From NCBI GenBank assembly GCA_000435195.1, contig FR880246.1:8038-38309 (forward strand): a stretch of 30,272 nt of DNA. The letters run 5' to 3'. Source of the stretch: Clostridium sp. CAG:169 (GTDB lineage Bacteria > Bacillota > Clostridia > Oscillospirales > Ruminococcaceae). Of this stretch, positions 14,087 to 21,102 are shown one piece after another. Under the pieces are notes generated by a model. That model had not been told where the DNA came from, made no database searches, and was given only the letters and a program-made list of their open reading frames with translations. Both the position numbers and the translations under genes were made by a program. Position 1 is the stretch's first letter; each line of letters begins with the position of its first letter.

Positions 14087-15400
14087 ATGGCAGTCAGAAT
14101 CACCAGCGTTGAACCGGGCAGTCCGGCAAGACGGGCAAGGATACACAAGGGAGATACCTTGATCAGCATCAACGGAAACGCAATCACCGATGTGCTCGAT
14201 TACCGGTTTTATATGACCGACGAGCATCTGGAAATCCTGCTGTGTGATCAGGAAAAGAAGCTGCGCACAGTCGTGGTGGAAAAAGACGAGTACGACGATT
14301 TGGGACTGGAGTTTGAAACCTATCTGATGGACCGTCAGATGGGCTGCAAAAACGCCTGCATCTTCTGCTTTGTCGACCAGACACCGCCGGGGATGCGCAA
14401 GAGCCTTTACTTTAAGGATGACGATACCCGAATGTCCTTTCTGTTTGGCAATTACACCACCCTCACCAACCTCAAGGAGGGTGACATCCAGCGGATTATC
14501 AAAATGCATATCAGTCCCATCAATATCTCCATCCAGACGATGAACCCTGCGCTGCGGGTGCAGATGATGAAGAATCCGTTTGCAGGGGAATCGCTCAAAT
14601 TTGTGCGGATGCTCACCGAGGGCGGAATCAAAATCAACACCCAGATCGTGCTGTGTCCCGGCTATAACGATGGGGAGCAGCTGGAATACAGCCTTTCCGA
14701 GCTGGCAAAACTGGGACCGAACGTGCAGAGTATCGCGGTGGTTCCGGTCGGCTTGACCCGCTATCGGGAAAAGCTGACGCCGCTGCGTGGCTTTTTTCCA
14801 CAGGAGGCGGTGGAGGTTGTTAAAACGATGGAGCGCTGGGGAGAATATTTCTGCAAGGAGTATGGCACCCGCACCGCTTACGCCTCGGATGAGTTTTACA
14901 TCCTTGCCGGAAAGGATTTTCCGCCGTATGAATTTTATGAGGACTTTGCCCAGTTGGAAAACGGTGTGGGCATGATGACACTGATGCAGCACGATTTTGC
15001 CCAGGCGCTCAAGGAGGCGCAGCTCGAGCAATCCCCTGCCGCGCACCGCTGCACCATTGCCACCGGTCAGCTGGCTTACCCGATGATGCAGGACTTTGCT
15101 GAGCGGGTGCAGCAGGCATTTCCACAGGTGCAGGTGCAGGTCAAAAAAATCCGCAACGATTTTTGGGGACCCACCATCACAGTGGCAGGGCTGATCACCG
15201 GTCAGGACCTGCTGGCGCAGCTGGAAGGGCTGGATTTGGGCAGCGAGCTGCTGATCCCTGCCAATATGCTGCGGCATGAGCAGGACCGCTTCCTGGATGA
15301 CCTGACCCTCGAACAGGTGCAGGAGACTTTGGGCGTGCCGGTGCTTCCGGTGGAAAACGATGCTTTTGAGCTGCTGGCAAGGATGCTGGGCAGCCGGTAA
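14087..15400 (+). CDS. DUF512 radical-SAM protein with PDZ domain
   Basis: A 437-residue protein of the DUF512 family. Residues 1-60 are PDZ-like (ITSVEPGSPARRARIHKGD, then ISINGNAITD). Next comes an iron-sulfur motif of radical-SAM type, CKNACIFCFVDQ (C-x3-C-x2-C), and the family signature SLYFKDDDTRMSFLFGNY. The rest is the DUF512 domain, ending in VLPVENDAFELLARM. The reaction is unknown; in Firmicutes the gene commonly precedes der, as here (48-nt gap), which hints at a ribosome or envelope link (inference). I prefer ATG 14087, 8 nt after AGGAGG (14073-14078), over GTG 14081, which lies too close. Confidence 0.92.
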   Translation: MAVRITSVEPGSPARRARIHKGDTLISINGNAITDVLDYRFYMTDEHLEILLCDQEKKLRTVVVEKDEYDDLGLEFETYLMDRQMGCKNACIFCFVDQTPPGMRKSLYFKDDDTRMSFLFGNYTTLTNLKEGDIQRIIKMHISPINISIQTMNPALRVQMMKNPFAGESLKFVRMLTEGGIKINTQIVLCPGYNDGEQLEYSLSELAKLGPNVQSIAVVPVGLTRYREKLTPLRGFFPQEAVEVVKTMERWGEYFCKEYGTRTAYASDEFYILAGKDFPPYEFYEDFAQLENGVGMMTLMQHDFAQALKEAQLEQSPAAHRCTIATGQLAYPMMQDFAERVQQAFPQVQVQVKKIRNDFWGPTITVAGLITGQDLLAQLEGLDLGSELLIPANMLRHEQDRFLDDLTLEQVQETLGVPVLPVENDAFELLARMLGSR

Positions 15401-15448
15401 AAAAGAGAACGAAAAAAGAACGATTCTACTAGAAAGTGAGGTCAGGAT

Positions 15449-16786
15449 ATGGCAGTCAGACCAATCGTTGCAGTGGTGGGTCGCCCGAATGTGGGAAAAT
15501 CCACCCTGTTCAATAAACTGATCGGGCAGCGGCTCTCCATCGTGGAGGATACCCCGGGAGTGACCCGCGACCGAATCTATTCAGCCTGCGAATGGCGCAA
15601 CCATGAGATTATGCTGGTCGATACCGGCGGTATCGAGCCTTATTCGGATGATATTATCATTTCGCAGATGCGCCGTCAGGCACAGATGGCGATTGAAAGT
15701 GCAGAGGTCATTATTCTGGTGGTGGATATGAAATCCGGCATCACCGCCACCGATCAGGAGGTCGCTGCAATGCTGCAAAAGAGCGGCAAGCCGATTGTAC
15801 TGTGCGTCAACAAATGCGACGGAGTGGGCGAACCACCATCTGAATTTTACGAATTTTACAACCTCGGTCTGGGAGAGCCGATTGCGGTGTCCTCCCTGCA
15901 CGGACATGGAACCGGCGACCTGCTGGATGCGGTCTATGAGCATCTGGACTTTAGCGCCGAGGAAGAATATGACGAAAACAGCATCACCGTTGCCATCGTC
16001 GGCAGACCGAATGCGGGCAAATCCTCGCTGGTCAACCGCATTGCAGGCAGAGAAGCGGTTATTGTTTCGGACATCGCAGGCACCACCCGTGATGCGACCG
16101 ATACTGTGGTAGAAAATGAGCATGGACGCTTTGTGTTCATCGACACCGCCGGTATCCGCCGCAAGAGCAAGGTGGAGGAGTCGATTGAAAAGTACAGTGT
16201 TCTGCGTGCCTATATGGCGGTCGACCGCTCGAACGTCTGTGTCATCGTCATCGACGCGACCAAGGGCTTCAGCGAGCAGGATTCCAAGATTGCAGGCTAT
16301 GCCCATGAGCAGGGCAAGGCGTGCATCATCGCCATCAACAAGTGGGATGCGCTGGAGGAAAAGACCGATAAGACCATGCAGGAGATGAAAAAGCAGCTGG
16401 ACATCGACTTCAGCTTTATGCCGTATGCGCCGATGCTGTTCATCTCTGCCAAGACCGGTCAGCGGGTCAACAACTTGTACGAGCTGATTAAAAAGGTGGA
16501 CGAGCAGAATGCACGCCGCATCTCCACCGGTATGCTCAACGATATGCTCAACTACGCGACCGCCCGCGTGCAGCCGCCGTCTGACAAGGGCAAGCGCCTG
16601 AAGATTTACTACATGACCCAGGTGACCACTCGACCACCGACCTTTGCCTGCTTTGTCAACCGCGCAGAGCTGTTCCATTTTTCCTATCAGCGCTATTTGG
16701 AAAATCAGATTCGAGAAAACTTCGGCTTTGAAGGGACCCCGATTCGGATGCTGGTCCGCGAAAAAGGTGACAAAGCACACAAATAA
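15449..16786 (+). CDS. der: Ribosome-assembly GTPase Der (EngA)
   Basis: A 445-residue GTPase with two tandem G domains, needed for maturation of the 50S subunit. First domain: GRPNVGKSTLFNKL (residues 10-23), DTPGVTRD, DTGG, NKCD. Second domain: GRPNAGKSSLVNRI, DIAGTTRD, DTAGIRRKSK, NKWD. The C-terminal KH-like domain closes with EGTPIRMLVREKG. Every nucleotide-binding motif is intact. A GAGGTC site lies about 10 nt before ATG. It follows the DUF512 gene without a terminator and ends at a clear one, so it is probably co-transcribed with DUF512. Confidence 0.98.
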   Translation: MAVRPIVAVVGRPNVGKSTLFNKLIGQRLSIVEDTPGVTRDRIYSACEWRNHEIMLVDTGGIEPYSDDIIISQMRRQAQMAIESAEVIILVVDMKSGITATDQEVAAMLQKSGKPIVLCVNKCDGVGEPPSEFYEFYNLGLGEPIAVSSLHGHGTGDLLDAVYEHLDFSAEEEYDENSITVAIVGRPNAGKSSLVNRIAGREAVIVSDIAGTTRDATDTVVENEHGRFVFIDTAGIRRKSKVEESIEKYSVLRAYMAVDRSNVCVIVIDATKGFSEQDSKIAGYAHEQGKACIIAINKWDALEEKTDKTMQEMKKQLDIDFSFMPYAPMLFISAKTGQRVNNLYELIKKVDEQNARRISTGMLNDMLNYATARVQPPSDKGKRLKIYYMTQVTTRPPTFACFVNRAELFHFSYQRYLENQIRENFGFEGTPIRMLVREKGDKAHK

Positions 16787-16826
16787 GGAAAAAGATTTTT
16801 CGACAAAATGGATTCTTTTTCCCCAT

Positions 16827-16856
16827 AAAGAGCCTCATTTGGGGCTCTTTTTTTTC
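16827..16856 (+). terminator. Terminator after der
   Basis: AAAGAGCC (16827-16834) pairs with GGCTCTTT (16843-16850), followed by a run of T. Confidence 0.9.
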
Positions 16857-16896
16857 TCTGATGAATCGGAAAGTCTCAAAACAAAGGGAAAAGGGC

Positions 16897-16925
16897 TTGC
16901 AATATAGTGAAACAGTTGATACAAT
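16897..16925 (+). promoter_or_regulatory. Sigma-A-type promoter for plsY-gpsA
   Basis: TTGCAA (16897-16902), a 17-nt spacer, TACAAT (16920-16925). The start is predicted near 16932, at the ribosome binding site, so the leader would be very short (about 16 nt). A slightly more upstream start cannot be excluded. Confidence 0.55.
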
Positions 16926-16947
16926 GTACTGGAGGAGGATGAGAAGA

Positions 16948-17625
16948 ATGGAATCTCAAATCATGCTCAATCTTGCAGCGTGCGTGCTGGCAGGCTTGGT
17001 GGCTTATCTGTTGGGAAGCATCAGCTTTGCCGTCATCGTTTCCAGAATCTATGCACATGATGATGTTCGAAAATACGGAAGCAAAAATGCAGGGATGACC
17101 AATATCCTGCGGACCTATGGCAAGCTGCCGGCATTCTTTACCCTGCTGGGTGATTTTTTTAAGGGCGTTTTGGCGGTGCTGGTCGGCAGATGGATTTTTT
17201 CGCTGATGGGCGTTACTGCTTTTGATGCGGGCTACCTTGCCGGATTTTTTGCCCTGCTGGGTCATCTGTACCCTGTCTTTTTCGGATTCAAGGGCGGCAA
17301 AGGGGTGCTGACCTCGCTGGGAATCATCCTGGTGGTCAACCCGCTGGTGCTGCTGATTTTACTGATTATCTTTTTGCCGGTGCTGTTCATCACCCGAATC
17401 GTTTCGTTGGTGTCAATCACCGGTGCGATGCTCTACCCGTTTATCACCTTGATTGTGGATTTGTGTCTGCGACGTCCGGTGCTGTTCGATTTTTTGTTTG
17501 CAGCGTTGTTTTCGGTGATTGTTATTTATAAACACAGGGAGAACATCAAGCGGCTGCTCAACGGCACCGAGCGCAGAATCGGTGACAAGAAGCCGTCGCA
17601 GGAGCCTTCGGATCCGCGTAAGTAA
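16948..17625 (+). CDS. plsY: Acyl-phosphate:glycerol-3-phosphate acyltransferase PlsY
   Basis: An integral membrane enzyme of 225 residues that transfers an acyl chain from acyl-phosphate to glycerol-3-phosphate, giving lysophosphatidic acid. The three conserved cytoplasmic motifs are visible: GSKNAGMTNILRTYGK, FGFKGGKGVLTSLG and KHRENIKRLLNGTE, between about five membrane helices. The charged C-terminal tail (RIGDKKPSQEPSDPRK) is variable in the family. ATG 16948 follows GGAGGAGGA (16931-16939). A longer frame from 16861 begins upstream of the promoter and is rejected. Its substrate is made by the next gene, gpsA, 50 nt downstream. The acyl-phosphate maker PlsX is not in the window. Confidence 0.95.
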   Translation: MESQIMLNLAACVLAGLVAYLLGSISFAVIVSRIYAHDDVRKYGSKNAGMTNILRTYGKLPAFFTLLGDFFKGVLAVLVGRWIFSLMGVTAFDAGYLAGFFALLGHLYPVFFGFKGGKGVLTSLGIILVVNPLVLLILLIIFLPVLFITRIVSLVSITGAMLYPFITLIVDLCLRRPVLFDFLFAALFSVIVIYKHRENIKRLLNGTERRIGDKKPSQEPSDPRK

Positions 17626-17675
17626 AAGAGGGTTTTGCACAGAAAATTGCTATCAAACAGGAAGGAGTTGGCAAA

Positions 17676-18683
17676 ATGGCAAAGGTGATGGTTTTGGGTG
17701 CAGGAAGCTTTGGAACGGCGCTGGCGCTGCTGTGCCATCGCTGCGGGCATGAGGTGACCGTCTGGTCCCACCGTGAGGAGGAAGCAAACCGGCTGCGGGA
17801 GGAGCGGGAGCAGAAAAAGCTGCTGCCCGGTGTCAAGCTGCCGCAGCAGATTGCCTTCACTGCATCCTTGCAACAGGCGGGTCAACAGGACCTGTTGATT
17901 CTGGCAGTGCCGTCCTTTGCAGTGCGCCAGACCGCCCGCCAGCTTTGTCCGCTCCTGCAATCAAATCAGATTGTGGTGTGTGTGGCAAAAGGTTTGGAGC
18001 AGGAAAGCTTCCACGATTTTTCGACAGTGCTCTCGCAGGAAATCCCACAGTGCGCCAATGTGGTTTTGTCGGGACCGTCCCATGCCGAGGAGGTCAGCCG
18101 CGAAGAGGCGACCACGGTGGTAGCTTCCTCCAAAGACAAGGAGGCAGCGCGCAAGGTGCAGGATTGGCTGATGAACCCATCCTTCCGCGTGTATGTCAAC
18201 GATGACCTGATCGGCGTGGAGCTGGGGGGAGCGCTCAAAAATATCATCGCCGTTGCAGCCGGTATCGCCGACGGTCTGGGTCTGGGCGATAATGCAAAGG
18301 CTGCGCTGATGACCCGCGGCATCACCGAGATTGCCCGCTTGGGTGTTGCAATGGGCGGACATCAGGAAACCTTCGCAGGCTTGTCGGGCATTGGGGACCT
18401 GATTGTTACCTGTACCAGTATGCACTCGCGCAACCGTCGCTTCGGTATCAAGATTGGGCAGGGTGTGCCGGCGCAGCAGGCGCTCGAGGAGGTTGGTATG
18501 GTGGTCGAGGGCTATTCCTGTACAGCGGTCGCCCGAGAGCTTGCGCACCAGCTGGGGGTAGATATGCCAATTACCGAGCAGACCTATCAGGTGCTTTACT
18601 GCAACAAGCCGGCAGACCAGGCGATGCGTGACCTGATGGGACGCCCGAAACGCAACGAAAGTGAAAATATCTGGGTGGTATAA
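17676..18683 (+). CDS. gpsA: NAD(P)H-dependent glycerol-3-phosphate dehydrogenase
   Basis: Reduces dihydroxyacetone phosphate to sn-glycerol-3-phosphate, feeding PlsY. The 335 residues fit the family. Visible are the N-terminal Rossmann motif GAGSFGTALALL, VAKGLEQ, the substrate-region motif SGPSHAEEV, ALKNIIAVAAGIADGLGLG with the catalytic Lys, and GLSGIGDLIVTCTS then SRNRRFG. AAGGAG lies 8 nt before ATG. A hairpin terminator ends the unit. Confidence 0.97.
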   Translation: MAKVMVLGAGSFGTALALLCHRCGHEVTVWSHREEEANRLREEREQKKLLPGVKLPQQIAFTASLQQAGQQDLLILAVPSFAVRQTARQLCPLLQSNQIVVCVAKGLEQESFHDFSTVLSQEIPQCANVVLSGPSHAEEVSREEATTVVASSKDKEAARKVQDWLMNPSFRVYVNDDLIGVELGGALKNIIAVAAGIADGLGLGDNAKAALMTRGITEIARLGVAMGGHQETFAGLSGIGDLIVTCTSMHSRNRRFGIKIGQGVPAQQALEEVGMVVEGYSCTAVARELAHQLGVDMPITEQTYQVLYCNKPADQAMRDLMGRPKRNESENIWVV

Positions 18684-18730
18684 CGCTGGCGCGCTTGCTT
18701 GGATTTCCGCTTTACAATAGGATAGCACAC

Positions 18731-18767
18731 AAGGGAAGGGGGCAAGGTTTCCCTTCTCTTTTTTTGC
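18731..18767 (+). terminator. Terminator after gpsA
   Basis: AAGGGAA (18731-18737) pairs with TTCCCTT (18749-18755), followed by CTC and a T run. Confidence 0.8.
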
Positions 18768-18793
18768 GGATGGAGCACAAGGGAGCAGTCAAC

Positions 18794-18823
18794 TTGTCAA
18801 ACGGATGTAAAATATGTTATGAT
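18794..18823 (+). promoter_or_regulatory. Sigma-A-type promoter for the topoisomerase pair
   Basis: TTGTCA (18794-18799), an 18-nt spacer, TATGAT (18818-18823). The start is predicted near 18830, giving a 60-nt leader. None of the TTTCC-GGAAA palindromes occur here. Confidence 0.65.
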
Positions 18824-18891
18824 AGATAAGAATGTGGCTGGTGCGTTTTTCGCACAGCTTCACCAGTCAGAATCAATACGGGGAGGCTACT

Positions 18892-20880
18892 ATGGCAGCA
18901 AAGAAGAATCAGGGATATGGCAACGAGAGTATCTCCGCTCTCAAAGGCGCAGACCGTGTCAGAAAGCGCCCGGGCGTCATCTTTGGCTCGGATGGGCTGG
19001 AGGGATGCGAACATTCTGTTTTTGAAATCCTTTCCAACTCAATCGATGAAGCCAGAGAAGGGTTTGGAAACAAAATTATCCTGACCTGTTATCGGGACCA
19101 CTCGGTCGAGGTGCAGGATTTTGGACGAGGAATTCCGGTTGACTACAACCCAAAGGAAGAGCGGTACAACTGGGAATTGGTTTTCTGCGAATTGTACGCA
19201 GGCGGAAAGTACAACACCAACAACGGGGAAAGCTATGAGTTTTCACTGGGACTCAACGGACTGGGTTCCTGTGCGACACAGTATTCCTCTGAGTATTTTG
19301 ATGCGGAAATTTATCGGGACGGATATTGCTACAATCTCCATTTTGAAAAGGGAGAGAACATCGGTGGGCTGAAAAAGCAGCCGACCAACAAAAAACAGAC
19401 CGGAAGCCGCCAGCGTTGGAAGCCGGACCTGGAGGTCTTTACCGACATCGACATCCCAGCCGATTATTTTCGGGATGTACTCAAAAAACAGGCGGTGGTC
19501 AATCAAGGGTTGACCTTCCTGCTGCGGATGGAACAGGAGGACGGCAGCTTTGCAGAGGAAACTTTCTGCTATGAAAACGGTTTGACCGACTATGTAGGAG
19601 AAATCGTCGGAGATGCCTCCTTGACCAACATCCAGTATTGGGAAACCGAGCAGCGCGGACGCGACCGTGCGGACAAGGATGAGTATAAGGTCAAGCTGTC
19701 GGTGGCGTTCTGCTTCTCCAATCGGGTCAAGTTCCTGGAATACTACCACAACTCCTCCCATCTGGAGTACGGCGGTTCGCCAGAGAAGGCGGTCAAACAG
19801 GCGTTTGTTTCAAAGATAGACGGCTATCTCAAGCAAAACGGCAAGTACCTCAAGAATGAAAGCAAGATTACCTTTCAGGATGTGGAGGACTGTCTGGTGC
19901 TGGTTTCTTCTTCCTTCTCCACCCAGACTTCCTATGAAAACCAGACAAAAAAAGCAATCACCAATAAATTTATCTATGAGGCGATGAATGATTTCCTCAA
20001 ACGGCAGATGGAGGTCTACTTCATCGAAAATCCCGACGAGGCAATCAAGATTGCCGAACAGGTGCTAATCAACAAGCGCAGCCGCGAGAATGCAGAAAAG
20101 ACCCGACTGAATCTGAAAAAGAAGCTGGCAGGCTCCATCGACCTTGCCAATCGGGTGGAAAAATTTGTAGACTGCCGCTCGAAGGATGTAAACGAGCGGG
20201 AAATCTACATCGTGGAGGGTGACTCGGCGTTGGGCGCCTGCAAACTGGGACGTGACGCTCAGTTTCAAGCCATCATCCCGGTGCGCGGAAAAATTCTAAA
20301 CTGCCTGAAGGCGGATTTTGATAAAATCTTTAAAAACGACATCATCACCGACATCATCAAGGTGCTTGGCTGCGGCGTGGAGGTCGATTCCAAAGCGAAC
20401 AAGGAGCTTTCCACCTTCCACCTGGACGGCTTGCGCTGGAACAAGGTGGTCATCTGCACCGATGCCGATGTTGACGGCTTCCAGATTCGCACCCTGATTT
20501 TGACCATGCTCTACCGCCTGACACCGACCTTGATTGAAAAAGGCTATGTTTACATTGCAGAATCCCCTCTGTTTGAGATTCGCTGCAAGGATGAAACCTA
20601 CTTTGCCTATTCGGATGCGGAAAAAGTGGAAATTTTGCAGAAGCTGGGCAATAAAAAGGTCGACGTCCAGCGCTCCAAAGGATTGGGTGAAAACGAGCCG
20701 GACATGATGTGGCTGACCACCATGAATCCAAAGACACGACGGCTGATCAAGGTTTCCCCGGAGGATGCCGCTGCCACCGAGCAGATGTTTGCACTGCTGC
20801 TGGGCGACAATCTGGACGGAAGAAAGAGCTATATTGCCGAAAACGGTCACCGTTATCTGGATGACCTGGATGTTTCCTGA
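18892..20880 (+). CDS. Type IIA topoisomerase B subunit, ParE/GyrB-like, divergent
   Basis: A 662-residue ATPase subunit of a type II topoisomerase. The N-terminal GHKL domain shows RVRKRPGVIFGSDG, the Mg-ATP N-box EILSNSIDEA, DFGRGIP and GLNGLGS (GLHGVG in classical GyrB). The transducer region follows, then the TOPRIM domain with VEGDSALGACKLGRD (Glu442) and CTDADVDGFQIRTL (Asp524/526/528). Classical enzymes read EGDSAGGSAK and DADVDGxHI, so both motifs diverge while keeping the metal-binding acids. Length and lack of a large insertion fit a ParE-like subunit. Whether this is the cell's topoisomerase IV or an extra enzyme cannot be told from the window. ATG 18892 follows GGGAGG (18881-18886); an earlier in-frame start at 18832 has no site. 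The A subunit follows after a repeat-filled gap of 222 nt. Confidence 0.9.
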   Translation: MAAKKNQGYGNESISALKGADRVRKRPGVIFGSDGLEGCEHSVFEILSNSIDEAREGFGNKIILTCYRDHSVEVQDFGRGIPVDYNPKEERYNWELVFCELYAGGKYNTNNGESYEFSLGLNGLGSCATQYSSEYFDAEIYRDGYCYNLHFEKGENIGGLKKQPTNKKQTGSRQRWKPDLEVFTDIDIPADYFRDVLKKQAVVNQGLTFLLRMEQEDGSFAEETFCYENGLTDYVGEIVGDASLTNIQYWETEQRGRDRADKDEYKVKLSVAFCFSNRVKFLEYYHNSSHLEYGGSPEKAVKQAFVSKIDGYLKQNGKYLKNESKITFQDVEDCLVLVSSSFSTQTSYENQTKKAITNKFIYEAMNDFLKRQMEVYFIENPDEAIKIAEQVLINKRSRENAEKTRLNLKKKLAGSIDLANRVEKFVDCRSKDVNEREIYIVEGDSALGACKLGRDAQFQAIIPVRGKILNCLKADFDKIFKNDIITDIIKVLGCGVEVDSKANKELSTFHLDGLRWNKVVICTDADVDGFQIRTLILTMLYRLTPTLIEKGYVYIAESPLFEIRCKDETYFAYSDAEKVEILQKLGNKKVDVQRSKGLGENEPDMMWLTTMNPKTRRLIKVSPEDAAATEQMFALLLGDNLDGRKSYIAENGHRYLDDLDVS

Positions 20881-20881
20881 T

Positions 20882-21045
20882 ATTTCCCGGGAAATCGCAT
20901 GAAATTCCCCGCTTGCTGCTATACAATATTTCCTGGGAAAAATATTTTCTGAGGAAATACTTCCTGCAAAACAGGGAAATGATTTTAGAAAAATTTCCTG
21001 GGAAATAGAGCGGGTGTTCCTGGATGGAAATAATTTCCCGGGAAA
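20882..21045. repeat. Array of TTTCCYGGGAAA palindromes between the topoisomerase genes
   Basis: Three exact or near-exact 14-bp palindromes plus weaker copies fill the gap. Strong copies: 20882-20895 (perfect palindrome), 20929-20940, 20993-21006 and 21034-21045 (perfect 12 bp). Variant copies: 20946-20957 (TTTCTGAGGAAA), 20961-20978 (halves TTCCTG and CAGGGAA split by 5 nt) and 21017-21029 (TTCC, 5 nt, GGAA). A lone TTTCCTGA half overlaps the upstream stop codon (20873-20880), and GAAATTCC lies at 20901-20908. Several centre-to-centre distances are near 17 bp (20934.5 to 20951.5 to about 20969; 21023 to 21039.5). The region is AT-richer than the flanking genes. Function unknown; see findings. 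Confidence 0.9.
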
Positions 21046-21074
21046 AGATTTGCACAAACCGAATCACACAAAGG

Positions 21075-21095
21075 GCGGACTTCGTCCGCAAAGGA
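21075..21095 (+). promoter_or_regulatory. Hairpin and ribosome binding site before the A subunit
   Basis: GCGGAC (21075-21080) pairs with GTCCGC (21084-21089) around a TTC loop, directly before AAAGGA (21090-21095), 7 nt upstream of ATG 21103. It has no T tract and is more likely to affect translation than to terminate. Confidence 0.5.
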
Positions 21096-21102
21096 TATAA
21101 TC

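Noticed and set aside
14051..15277. A long minus-strand ORF antisense to the DUF512 gene
   Set aside because: It is in shadow of a clearly recognised gene, with low-complexity His/Gln-rich content and no domain.
15581..16780. A 399-codon minus-strand ORF antisense to der
   Set aside because: Same reason: der has all GTPase motifs on the plus strand and the antisense translation matches nothing.
20881..21060. CRISPR array
   Set aside because: The repeated unit is only 12-14 bp, palindromic, variable, and the spacing is irregular and too short for spacers; no cas genes are present.
20881..21060. Insertion sequence or MITE remnant
   Set aside because: No terminal inverted repeats enclosing the region, no target-site duplication and no transposase fragment were seen.
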